Positions 1 through 6,532 of a stretch of 26,027 nucleotides of DNA are shown one piece after another. Each line of letters opens with the position of its first letter. Position 1 is the stretch's first letter. The notes beneath the pieces were generated by a model. The model did no database searches, was not told where the DNA came from, and was given only the letters and a program-made list of their open reading frames with translations. Source of the stretch: Candidatus Aminicenantota bacterium (GTDB taxonomy: Bacteria; Acidobacteriota; Aminicenantia; Aminicenantales; Saccharicenantaceae). Location: assembly GCA_026393955.1 (NCBI GenBank), contig JAPKZE010000042.1, positions 1 to 26,027 of the forward strand, in the 5' to 3' direction. The position numbers and the translations under genes are program-made.

Positions 1-437
1 GCCGGGACGAGCTCGAGATCTTCCTTCAGATCTTCCTTCAGAGGCTGGGCCTTTTTCCCCCCGAGCTTCTTCCAAAGCACATCCCAAGAAATGGTTGTCC
101 CAGCGACGTTCTTATATTTCTTGAGCTTCCAGCTCTTGAGGACGCCGCCCTTGTTCGACCAGACGGCCCGGTAAAGCGGGGTATCGACGACGACGTCCTT
201 TTCGGCCTGGCCGGCGACCGCCCCTGGGGCTGGGGCCGGAGCCGGAACGCTCTCGGCCGGGGCCGGTTTGGCCTGCTCCCGGATCGCGCCGGCGGTCCCG
301 GGCACCGGGGTCGAGGGTGGCGCGGTCACCGGGACCGGGGGATTCAGGTCGGCCTTGTTCGGCTTGACGAAGAAATACTGGTAGCCCATCAGGACCAGGA
401 ACGACAGCACGATGGCCAGGATGAGTCTTTTTTCCAT
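1..437 (-). CDS. yidC: Membrane protein insertase YidC, N-terminal part (3' end outside window)
   Basis: The ATG is at 437 and the frame stays open to the window edge, giving about 145 residues. The start MEKRLILAIVLSFLVLMGYQ is the N-terminal membrane anchor typical of Gram-negative-type YidC. A Pro/Ala-rich linker follows (about residues 32-75), then the beginning of the periplasmic beta domain (VDTPLYRAVWSNKGG, with the usual 'sn.GG.l.swkLkkY' pattern). YidC inserts and folds inner membrane proteins, alone or with SecYEG. The conserved transmembrane core is not in the window. It is the last visible gene of rpmH-rnpA-yidD-yidC, starting 12 nt after yidD. A tandem 12-bp repeat (17-40) duplicates an LKED unit in the periplasmic domain. 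The large periplasmic domain supports a diderm host. Confidence 0.93.
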   Translation of the reverse strand, partial: MEKRLILAIVLSFLVLMGYQYFFVKPNKADLNPPVPVTAPPSTPVPGTAGAIREQAKPAPAESVPAPAPAPGAVAGQAEKDVVVDTPLYRAVWSNKGGVLKSWKLKKYKNVAGTTISWDVLWKKLGGKKAQPLKEDLKEDLELVP

Positions 438-449
438 TCTGTCTCACTC

Positions 450-659
450 TCAGGGGACGGGGTCGATCCCGCCCGCATGAAAAGGATGGCAACGCAAGAG
501 CCTTCGGGTCCCCAGGCCGACCCCGCGCAGGACGCCGTGCTTGACGATCGCCTCCTGGGTGTAGACGGAACAGGTCGGATGGAAGCGGCAGCGGGTGCCG
601 AACAGGGGGGACAGGGTGAGCTGGTACAGGCGGATCAGGGCGAGGGCGACGGCTTTCAC
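450..659 (-). CDS. yidD: Membrane protein insertion efficiency factor YidD
   Basis: This is a 69-residue protein with the family signature: an N-terminal amphipathic helix (ALALIRLYQLTLSPLFG), then CRFHPTCSVYTQEAI, where the two Cys flank FHPT, and a C-terminal RLLRCHPFHAGGIDPVP matching the 'RllrChPf..gG.DpVP' ending of the family. YidD is a small inner-membrane-associated factor that assists YidC-dependent insertion. Its ATG overlaps the rnpA stop by 4 nt (656-659), and yidC starts 12 nt downstream, so all three are probably co-translated from the rpmH promoter. Length is normal for the family (about 70-85 aa). Confidence 0.95.
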   Translation of the reverse strand: MKAVALALIRLYQLTLSPLFGTRCRFHPTCSVYTQEAIVKHGVLRGVGLGTRRLLRCHPFHAGGIDPVP

Positions 660-1012
660 GATGATATCCGTTTTCGAAAGATCGTTGCTAGCGACGACTC
701 GTAGGCCTCCCGGATGTCGGTCCAGGCGGCCTCCCCCGACTCGGGCCGGGTTATGACGATAAGGTCGAGCGGCTCCGCCAGGAGGGCCTTGTTCCTCCGG
801 AAAAGCTCGCGGAACCTGCGTTTGACCCTGTTCCGGACGACCGCTGGCCCGACCTTCCGGCTGGCGACGACCGCCAGGCGCGAATGGCCCAGTCCGTTCC
901 TGCGGAAGACCAGGGTGAAATACCGTCCCCGAAAGCGGCTGCCATCCCTGTAGAGGCCCGCAAAATCGCTCTTTTTACGGATCCTCTCGAGAGGCGTCAG
1001 GCACTCATTCAT
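656..1012 (-). CDS. rnpA: Ribonuclease P protein component
   Basis: The product is 118 aa starting MNECLTPLERIRKKSDF. It contains the RNase P protein core: FxxLYRDGSRFRGRYFTLVF, then SRLAVVASRKVGPAVVRNRVKRRFRELFR, which carries the RNR motif that contacts RNase P RNA. It binds the catalytic RNA and helps mature tRNA 5' ends. The frame is open further upstream to 1159, but I chose 1012 because that ATG overlaps the rpmH stop as TGATG, the resulting N-terminus matches the family, and a longer reading would run through the whole of rpmH. It overlaps yidD by 4 nt. Confidence 0.95.
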   Translation of the reverse strand: MNECLTPLERIRKKSDFAGLYRDGSRFRGRYFTLVFRRNGLGHSRLAVVASRKVGPAVVRNRVKRRFRELFRRNKALLAEPLDLIVITRPESGEAAWTDIREAYESSLATIFRKRISS

Positions 1013-1146
1013 CAGACAGAAACGCGCTTGCGACCCTTGCGCCTTCTGCTCTTGATGACTTCCTGGCCGCCTTTGGTCTTCATGCGGACACGGAAACCGT
1101 GGGCTTTCTTGCGTCTTCGGTTGTTCGGCTGAAACGTTCTCTTCAT
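1012..1146 (-). CDS. rpmH: 50S ribosomal protein L34
   Basis: The protein is 44 aa, beginning MKRTFQPNNRRRKKAHGF and ending KGRKRVSV, almost entirely Arg/Lys-rich as expected for L34, with the universal 'KRT(F/Y)QP(N/S)' start. It is a component of the large ribosomal subunit. It leads the rpmH-rnpA-yidD-yidC unit; the stop TGA (1014-1012) shares its A with the rnpA ATG. A promoter with a perfect TTGACA lies 27 nt upstream (1173-1201). A weak AGGTG ribosome binding site sits about 10 nt before the ATG. Confidence 0.96.
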   Translation of the reverse strand: MKRTFQPNNRRRKKAHGFRVRMKTKGGQEVIKSRRRKGRKRVSV

Positions 1147-1172
1147 GATTGTCCAACACCTATGGAGGAGGT

Positions 1173-1201
1173 ATGTTACCCGAACCCCCCCTGCCTGTCA
1201 A
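1173..1201 (-). promoter_or_regulatory. Sigma-70-type promoter for rpmH-rnpA-yidD-yidC
   Basis: Read on the minus strand: TTGACA (1201-1196), a 17-nt spacer, then TAACAT (1178-1173). The -35 box is perfect and the -10 box matches 4 of 6. The last -10 base is 26 nt from the rpmH ATG. It lies back to back with the carD promoter in the same 126-nt gap. Confidence 0.7.
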
Positions 1202-1235
1202 GGCCGGAGGGAGGCGGGGGGGGCCGGAGGGCGCG

Positions 1236-1264
1236 TTGACTCGGCCCCCGTCTTGCGGTATAAT
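1236..1264 (+). promoter_or_regulatory. Near-consensus sigma-70 promoter for carD, very close to the start codon
   Basis: TTGACT (1236-1241), a spacer of exactly 17 nt, and a perfect TATAAT (1259-1264). Only 8 nt separate the -10 box from the carD ATG at 1273, so transcription should begin within two bases of the start codon and give a leaderless or nearly leaderless message. An AAG-type ribosome binding site (GGAAG, 1266-1270) is present in the DNA but would mostly lie upstream of the expected transcript start. Confidence 0.75.
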
Positions 1265-1272
1265 CGGAAGAC

Positions 1273-1791
1273 ATGAAATCATTGAAGATCGGCGATAAGG
1301 TCATCTACCCCAATCAGGGCCTTGGGGTCGTCGAGGCCATCCAACAGCAGGCTTATGACGGGCAGCTGTTCCAGGTCTATAACCTGAGGATCATCTGCAA
1401 TAACACGCTGGTCACGGTCCCCAGCGCCACCGTCCTCGAGCTCGGCATCCGCCGGCCCGTGACGGAGGACTCCATCCGTAAGATCTTCCAATTCATGGGG
1501 AACGGGGACGTCGACGTCACCACGGACTGGAAGGGGCGCTACAAGGAGCACCTCAACCTGATGAAATCGGGGACGCTCCACGACATGGCCACCGTCCTGA
1601 AGAGCCTCTACTTCCTGAGCCGTCAGAAGCCGCTGTCCTTCCGGGAAAAGAAGATGATGGAGAAGGCCAAGGAGCTCATCGTTTCCGAGATCTCGGAAAC
1701 CGTCGCCGTCCCCTGCTCCAAGATCGAAACGAAGCTCCTGGGCACCCTGTCCCGCTCGTTCAAGACCGCCAAGCCCCGCGTCGCCGCCTGA
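1273..1791 (+). CDS. carD: CarD/CdnL family RNA polymerase-binding transcription factor
   Basis: The protein is 172 aa. The N-terminal Tudor-like RNAP-interacting domain (residues about 1-60) shows the family start 'F.iGdkViYPnqGlGvVe' and a beta-rich stretch ending in VPSATVLELGIRRP. The helical C-terminal domain has DWKGRYKEHLNLMKSG, with Trp86 at the place of the conserved Trp that wedges into the upstream edge of the transcription bubble, then a 'vL..Ly.ls..k.Ls.rEk.mme.A..ll..E' pattern. CarD binds the RNAP beta subunit and stabilises open complexes at housekeeping promoters such as those for rRNA. It heads a plus-strand set with the CorC-like gene and smpB, and its promoter lies almost against its start codon. 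Confidence 0.93.
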   Translation: MKSLKIGDKVIYPNQGLGVVEAIQQQAYDGQLFQVYNLRIICNNTLVTVPSATVLELGIRRPVTEDSIRKIFQFMGNGDVDVTTDWKGRYKEHLNLMKSGTLHDMATVLKSLYFLSRQKPLSFREKKMMEKAKELIVSEISETVAVPCSKIETKLLGTLSRSFKTAKPRVAA

Positions 1792-1801
1792 ACGGACGTC
1801 C

Positions 1802-3076
1802 ATGATCCTGACCGGGATCCTCCTGTTCTTCCTGTGCCTCGTCCTCAGCGCCTTCTTTTCCTCGTCGGAGACGGCATTCATCGCCGTCAGCCCCTATTCC
1901 CTCGAGTACCGTGAAAAGAAGGGCTCCAAATCGGCCGCCCTGGCCCGGAGGATCTTGGCCCGGACGAACGGCCTCCTGGCCACCATCCTGATCGGGAATA
2001 CGCTCGTCAACGTGGCCGCAGCCTCGATCGCGACCTCGCTCTTTGCCGCCGTCCTGCCGGAGGCGCACCGGAGCCGGGCCGTGCTCTACGCGACCGTCGC
2101 CACGACCGTGCTCCTGCTGGTGTTCGGCGAGGTCAACCCGAAGACGTTCGCCGCCCACAACGCGGTCCGCACCGTCTCGCTGATGGCCTATCCGATGCGG
2201 GGCATGATGATCCTGCTTGCGCCCGTGGCCAAGATCTTCGGCCTCATGACCGGGCTGCTCATGCCCTCGTCCAGGGGCGGCCGGGACTCCACCTTTCGTT
2301 CGCTCAACGAAGAGGAAACGCGCCTCGCTCTCCACGCCGGGGCGCGCGGGCTGTCCGCCCTGCGGCGACGGATCGTTTCGGGCGCCCTCGACATCGGCTC
2401 CCGGCCGGTCAAGGAGGTCATGGTCCCCCGGCCGGAGATCCGGGCCATCGAGATCGACTCCCGCCGCGAGGACGTGCTGGAGACGGTCCGCTCGGCCGGC
2501 TATTCGCGCTACCCCGTCTACAGGGGCCGGCTCGACAGCATCGAAGGCATTATCCACGGAAAAGATATCATCACATACTTAATTGATAATAAAGAATTTG
2601 CAGTCAAGGACGTCCTTCGCAGGGCGTTCTTCGTCCCGGAATTCGCCTCCCTCGAGAAGGTCCTCCTCCAGATGCAGGAGAAGGCCGTCCACATGGCCCT
2701 CGTCGTCGACGAGTTCGGCAACGTCGACGGCCTGGTGACGCTCGAGGACATCATCGAGGAGATCGTCGGGGAGATCCAGGACGAGCACGACGACCAGGCC
2801 GGGACCTGGTACACCCCGCTCGACCGGGGACGGTATCTCGTCGCCGGGGCCGCCCCGGTCAAGGAGGTCAACGCCCTGGTCGACCTCCGCATCCCCGAGA
2901 AGAGGGATTACACGACCCTGGCCGGCTTCTTCCTCAACGAATTCGGCCGGCTGCCGCACGAGAAGGACTCGCTCGAGTTCGGCCGCTTCCGCCTGACGGT
3001 CGAGAAGATGAGCAAGCGGCGCATCGCCCTGATCGAGGTCGCCCCGGACCGGCCCGCGGGTCAAGCCGAGCCATGA
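1802..3076 (+). CDS. CNNM/CorC-type membrane protein with DUF21, CBS pair and CorC_HlyC domains
   Basis: The protein is 424 aa with complete family architecture. A DUF21 transmembrane domain spans residues 1-160 (hydrophobic helices near 1-20, 58-85, 95-110 and 130-155, with the SSSETAF motif). A tandem CBS pair covers about 205-262 (VMVPRPEI...YSRYPVYRG) and 268-325 (VVDEFGNVDGLVTLEDIIEEIVGEI). A C-terminal CorC_HlyC domain covers about 336-414 (DYTTLAGFFLNEFGRLP). Such proteins are linked to Mg2+ or Co2+ transport or efflux; older databases call them hemolysins, which is not supported as a function. The gene starts 10 nt after carD and its stop overlaps the smpB ATG by 4 nt. A 42-nt AT-rich patch between the two CBS units (2561-2602) is unlike the rest of the gene. 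Confidence 0.9.
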   Translation: MILTGILLFFLCLVLSAFFSSSETAFIAVSPYSLEYREKKGSKSAALARRILARTNGLLATILIGNTLVNVAAASIATSLFAAVLPEAHRSRAVLYATVATTVLLLVFGEVNPKTFAAHNAVRTVSLMAYPMRGMMILLAPVAKIFGLMTGLLMPSSRGGRDSTFRSLNEEETRLALHAGARGLSALRRRIVSGALDIGSRPVKEVMVPRPEIRAIEIDSRREDVLETVRSAGYSRYPVYRGRLDSIEGIIHGKDIITYLIDNKEFAVKDVLRRAFFVPEFASLEKVLLQMQEKAVHMALVVDEFGNVDGLVTLEDIIEEIVGEIQDEHDDQAGTWYTPLDRGRYLVAGAAPVKEVNALVDLRIPEKRDYTTLAGFFLNEFGRLPHEKDSLEFGRFRLTVEKMSKRRIALIEVAPDRPAGQAEP

Positions 3077-3525
3077 AAAACGTCGCCGTCAACAAGACCG
3101 TCACGCACGACTATATCATCTTGGAGACCCTCGAGGCGGGAATGGCCCTGGTCGGGAGCGAGGTCAAGTCGGTCCGGGCCGGGCGGATCAGCCTCAAGGA
3201 ATGCTACGCCGAGGTGCGGGGCGGAGAGGTTCTCCTGGTCAAATGCCACATCAGCCCGTATGAGCCGGCCAATATCTTCAATCACGACCCCCTCCGGGAC
3301 CGCCGGCTCCTGCTCCATCGCCGCGAGATCAAGCGCCTCACGGGGAAGACCCAGGAGCGGGGCCTGACCATCGTCCCGACCCGGGTTTACCTCGGCGACA
3401 AGGGCAAGATCAAGATCGAGCTCGCTCTCGCCCGGGGCAAACGGGAACACGAGAAGCGAGAGGCCATCAAGAAAAGGGACACGGACCGGGAGATCCGGGC
3501 CGCGCTCAAGAACCGGTCGCGCTGA
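3073..3525 (+). CDS. smpB: SsrA-binding protein SmpB
   Basis: The protein is 150 aa and matches SmpB throughout: N-terminal VNKTVTHDYIILETLEAGMALVGSEVKS, the GRISLKECYAEV segment, HISPYEPANIFNHDP, RRLLLHRREIKRL, and the basic tail RGKREHEKREAIKKRDTDRE that folds into the ribosomal decoding site. SmpB binds tmRNA and is needed for trans-translation rescue of stalled ribosomes. No ssrA gene is visible in the window. The ATG overlaps the CorC-like stop by 4 nt, implying coupling. Its last 20 nt overlap the convergent 3' end of pdxA. Confidence 0.96.
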   Translation: MKNVAVNKTVTHDYIILETLEAGMALVGSEVKSVRAGRISLKECYAEVRGGEVLLVKCHISPYEPANIFNHDPLRDRRLLLHRREIKRLTGKTQERGLTIVPTRVYLGDKGKIKIELALARGKREHEKREAIKKRDTDREIRAALKNRSR

Positions 3526-4483
3526 AGGCCGCGGCCAGCCGGACCGCCTCCTCCATGCTCCGGGGATCGGCGACGCCTTTCCCCGCAATATCGAACGCCG
3601 TCCCGTGGTCGGGCGAGGTTCGGACGAACGGCAAGCCCAGGGTCACGTTGACCCCCGTGGCAAAGGACACGAGCTTGAAGGGGATGAGCCCCTGGTCGTG
3701 GTAGAGGGCGACGGCGACCGTGTCCTTCTTGTCCAGAGCCCCCAGAAAGACGGTATCCGGAGGGAACGGTCCGGACACCGGGATCCCTTCGGCGGCCGCT
3801 CTGTCCACGGCCGGACGGATGTCCCCAGCCTCCTCCCGTCCCAGGTACCCGTCCTCGCCGGCGTGAGGATTCAGACCGGCCAGGAGCAGCCGGTAGGGAC
3901 CGCCGGGCAGCCGTCCCAGGCCGCGGTGGAGGGCCCGGAAGAAATCGACGAGCGCGTCCGCCCTGACCGCCTCGACGGCCTCGCGGAGCGGACGGTGGTG
4001 ACTGAACAGGGCGACCTTGAGCCGGTCCGACCAGAAGGCCATGATGGCCCCGGGGTGGAGCCGGTCCAAATACTCCGTATGACCGCGAACGGCATGTCCG
4101 GCCAGGGCCCAGGCCGCTTTCGAGACAGGCGCCGTGACCACGGCCGCGAGCCGGCCGGCCCGGGCCGCGCCGATCGCCGCTTCGAACGCGCGGAACGACG
4201 CCTCTCCGTTCACCGCCGAAACCGCGCCGACCCTATAATCCTCCAGCGGGCCGGGCGCGGCGGACAGGAAGACCCCCGGTTCGGCGGAGTCTCCGGGACG
4301 CCATTCGCCGAGGGGAAGGCGAAGCCCGAGCCGCTCTTCTTCGGACCGGATGACCCGGGGGTCGCCGAAAATGATATAGGCCGCCGGCGGCAACGCGCCG
4401 GCCCCGGCGAGGGTCTTGATGAGGATCTCGGGTCCGATGCCGCCCGGATCGCCGGACGTCACCCCGATCGAGGGGATCGTCAT
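3506..4483 (-). CDS. pdxA: 4-hydroxythreonine-4-phosphate dehydrogenase
   Basis: The protein is 325 aa, normal for PdxA. It shows the start IGVTSGDPGGIGPEI, the metal-ligand histidines in SHHRPLREAVEAV (about 162-163), LNPHAGEDGYLG (His207) and ALYHDQGLIPFK (His262), and the terminal VRTSPDHGTAFDIAGKG. PdxA oxidises 4-phosphohydroxy-L-threonine with NAD(P)+ in DXP-dependent pyridoxal phosphate synthesis. I chose the ATG at 4483 because it overlaps the upstream Hfq-like stop by 4 nt and gives the family N-terminus; the longer open frame to 4615 would run through that gene. The 3' end overlaps convergent smpB by 20 nt. No pdxJ is visible nearby. Confidence 0.94.
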   Translation of the reverse strand: MTIPSIGVTSGDPGGIGPEILIKTLAGAGALPPAAYIIFGDPRVIRSEEERLGLRLPLGEWRPGDSAEPGVFLSAAPGPLEDYRVGAVSAVNGEASFRAFEAAIGAARAGRLAAVVTAPVSKAAWALAGHAVRGHTEYLDRLHPGAIMAFWSDRLKVALFSHHRPLREAVEAVRADALVDFFRALHRGLGRLPGGPYRLLLAGLNPHAGEDGYLGREEAGDIRPAVDRAAAEGIPVSGPFPPDTVFLGALDKKDTVAVALYHDQGLIPFKLVSFATGVNVTLGLPFVRTSPDHGTAFDIAGKGVADPRSMEEAVRLAAAFSATGS

Positions 4484-4824
4484 TTCCGGTCTGGTCCGGC
4501 TCCCTCGGTCTCGGACCCTTCGCCGACCTTGTAGAGGCAGCGGATGCCGGCTTTGTAGATGAGGAGGTTCGGCGCGCCGTCGCGGTTGAGCTTGATGCAG
4601 TTCCGGTCGTACCACTCGATGTAGCCTTCGACGACCTGGCCGTCCGTGTAGACGACGGCCATGGGCGTCTTCTTGTTCATCTGTTTGAGGTAGTAGTAGC
4701 TCTCGGCGAACGTGTCGGTCGGCGGGTGCGTCCGTTTATGGATCGCTTCTTTTTCCCGTTCCTTGTCCTGGCTCATGCGCTCCTTGATCTCGGAAAGGTC
4801 GGGCCGGATGAGTTTTCTGTTCAT
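4480..4824 (-). CDS. Hfq-like (Sm-fold) RNA-binding protein with N-terminal extension
   Basis: The protein is 114 aa. Residues about 38-100 read like an Hfq Sm domain: a helix TFAESYYYLKQMNKKTPM, then Sm1-like strands (AVVYTDGQVVEGYIEWYDRNCIKL) and an Sm2-like segment LLIYKAGIRCLYK, where E. coli Hfq has the MVYKHAISTV stretch. The YKH triad is YKA here. A charged, helix-prone extension of roughly 37 residues precedes it, and a short Gly/Glu-rich tail follows. Hfq hexamers bind U-rich and A-rich RNA and pair sRNAs with mRNAs; whether this variant does so is inference. A GGAG ribosome binding site lies 8 nt before the ATG, a clear promoter is at 4876-4904, and the stop overlaps the pdxA start as ATGA. 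Confidence 0.75.
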   Translation of the reverse strand: MNRKLIRPDLSEIKERMSQDKEREKEAIHKRTHPPTDTFAESYYYLKQMNKKTPMAVVYTDGQVVEGYIEWYDRNCIKLNRDGAPNLLIYKAGIRCLYKVGEGSETEGAGPDRK

Positions 4825-4875
4825 AGATTTTTCTCCAACAGCTGGGTTGGATCGGGTCGGTCACCCTTTGAACCG

Positions 4876-4904
4876 AAGATAGCACAGCGCCCGGCAGAAA
4901 TCAA
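4876..4904 (-). promoter_or_regulatory. Sigma-70-type promoter for the Hfq-like gene and pdxA
   Basis: On the minus strand: TTGATT (4904-4899), a 17-nt spacer, TATCTT (4881-4876). It lies in the 121-nt gap after the tolC terminator and gives a leader of about 45 nt before the Hfq-like ATG at 4824. Confidence 0.65.
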
Positions 4905-4922
4905 GTAAATCGTTTGGAGTCA

Positions 4923-4960
4923 ATATAAAAGGACGTCCCGGCCCCTTAACGGGGGCCGGG
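4923..4960 (-). terminator. Rho-independent terminator of the sigma-macAB-tolC unit
   Basis: A perfect 9-bp stem CCCGGCCCC / GGGGCCGGG (4960-4952 and 4945-4937) with a 6-nt loop CGTTAA, followed on the minus strand by ACGTCC and TTTTATATT. The tolC stop codon TAA (4948-4946) is in the loop, so the coding end forms one arm of the stem. Confidence 0.8.
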
Positions 4961-6517
4961 CACGAAGTCCGTGAACTGGATGTTCTTGGAGGCCAGGTTC
5001 GTCCCCATCGATCTCTCCAGGGAGGCGATCGAGACGTTGAAGGACACGATGGCGTTGAGCTCGGAGATGCGGGCGTTGGCCAGGTCGCGCTGGTAGGTCA
5101 GGACCACGTAATTGGTGCTCATGCCGACCCGGCGCTTCTCCTCCTCGGCCGCGAGCTTCTGTTCGGCCAGCTGCCGGGCCGTGGTGTAGGCGAGGATCCT
5201 TTTGTAGTTGGCTTCGACCGAGCGGACGGCGTTCTTGACCTCGACGTAGATCTGGACCTTCTGGTTTTCCATCTCGAGCATGGCCTGTCTCAGGTTCAGC
5301 TTGGCCTGAGCGAGGCTGGCCCGGTTGAAGACGTTGGCCAGGGGCAGGGTCATGGTCAGCCCGAGGTTCCAGTTCGGGTACTGGAATTTGCCCGTCTGCG
5401 CCAGCGCGCCCCCGATGCCGCCCGGGATGGTGCCGATGACCGGTGTCGTCAGGGGGTTGCCCGCGTAGATGAGCTGTGTTCCGTCGATGCCCGGGCTGTA
5501 GTACGAGGCATTGAGGCTGAGGTCCGGCAGGACCTGGTTCTTGGCGTAGCTGAGGTTGAGCCGGTCGGTCTCGAGGTTGATGCGGGAGATCTCGAGGTCG
5601 GTCCGATACTGGACGGCGTTGGCGATGGCCTCGTCGAGGTCGACCGTCCGGGCGACGTAGGTAGGCTTGTCCTTGGGAAGGATGGCCGTCACGGCCTTAT
5701 CCTCGGCTTCGGTGAAGCGGAGGAGCTGCTTCATCTGATCCTCGTTGCTCTTGATCTGCACTTCCGCCTGGATGAGGTCGGCCTCGCGGGTGGCCACCTC
5801 GGCCTGGGCGCTCAAGACCTCCATGGGGGCCAGGGTGCCGACCTCGACCGAGCGCTGGTTCTTCTCGAGCAGGTCCTTGGCCAGCTGGAGCGACTGTTTA
5901 CGGACGTCGAGGTTCTCGATGCTGTAGACCAGGTTCCAGTAGGCGCTCTCGACGCTGTAGACGGTGTCCATCAGGGTCTTGCGGAGGGTCTCATCGGACA
6001 CGCCCAGGTTGTTCTTGGCCACCAGGATCTCCCGCCGGCTCATCTTGCTGCCGAAGTTCTTCAGCAGGGGCTGGTTGAAGTTGAACCGCAGCGTCGTGCT
6101 GTAGCGGGGGTTGATGGTTTGGCCGGTCCGGTTGGTCGAGGTCTTGTAGCCCGACATGTCGATGCTGAACGTGCCTCCCGTCGGCAGGGGCTGGCTGGCG
6201 TTGAGGAAAGTGTAATTCTGCGTCTTGTCGATCAGGCTCTCGGCCGCGTCGATGTAGGAATAGGAGGCGTTCTCCGAGCTCGAGCTCCGGGCGCTGAAGC
6301 TGAGCGTCGGGACGTACTTGGCCTCGGCCTGGCTGAGGGCTTCGGACGAGATCTCCGGCCCGAGGATCTGGATGGCCACGCCCAGGTTGTCCTTGAGGGC
6401 CCGGGCGATGCAGTCGTCGAGGGAGATGGTCATCGTGCCGCCGGTCTGCTGGGCGGACCCGTGGCCCGCCAATGACAGGGCGATGATCAGCAGGGGAAGG
6501 ATCGTTTTCTTCGTCAT
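4946..6517 (-). CDS. TolC-family outer membrane efflux protein
   Basis: The protein is 523 aa with a signal peptide (MTKKTILPLLIIALSLAGHGSAQQ, likely cut after SA). Two homologous coiled-coil halves follow, as in the TolC/OEP fold: LDDCIARALKDNLGVAIQILG at the start, long heptad-like helices (residues about 170-265 and 395-500), and the conserved 'r.dLe.sr.nle.drl.l..a.nq.lPdLslnasy' segment in the second half. TolC trimers form the outer membrane exit duct for tripartite pumps. It is the last gene of the sigma/anti-sigma/MacAB unit, starts 15 nt after the permease with an AGGAG site 7 nt upstream, and ends in a hairpin terminator, so it is probably the dedicated channel for that pump. The substrate cannot be told. 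Confidence 0.92.
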   Translation of the reverse strand: MTKKTILPLLIIALSLAGHGSAQQTGGTMTISLDDCIARALKDNLGVAIQILGPEISSEALSQAEAKYVPTLSFSARSSSSENASYSYIDAAESLIDKTQNYTFLNASQPLPTGGTFSIDMSGYKTSTNRTGQTINPRYSTTLRFNFNQPLLKNFGSKMSRREILVAKNNLGVSDETLRKTLMDTVYSVESAYWNLVYSIENLDVRKQSLQLAKDLLEKNQRSVEVGTLAPMEVLSAQAEVATREADLIQAEVQIKSNEDQMKQLLRFTEAEDKAVTAILPKDKPTYVARTVDLDEAIANAVQYRTDLEISRINLETDRLNLSYAKNQVLPDLSLNASYYSPGIDGTQLIYAGNPLTTPVIGTIPGGIGGALAQTGKFQYPNWNLGLTMTLPLANVFNRASLAQAKLNLRQAMLEMENQKVQIYVEVKNAVRSVEANYKRILAYTTARQLAEQKLAAEEEKRRVGMSTNYVVLTYQRDLANARISELNAIVSFNVSIASLERSMGTNLASKNIQFTDFVPGPR

Positions 6518-6532
6518 GATCGGACTCCTAGA

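Noticed and set aside
1013..1159. Longer rnpA reading starting at 1159
   Set aside because: The added 49 residues run through rpmH in another frame and do not resemble RNase P protein; the TGATG overlap gives the natural start.
1802..3076. Hemolysin function for the CBS/DUF21 protein
   Set aside because: The name is historic; domains indicate a CNNM/CorC-type transport-related protein and nothing suggests a toxin.
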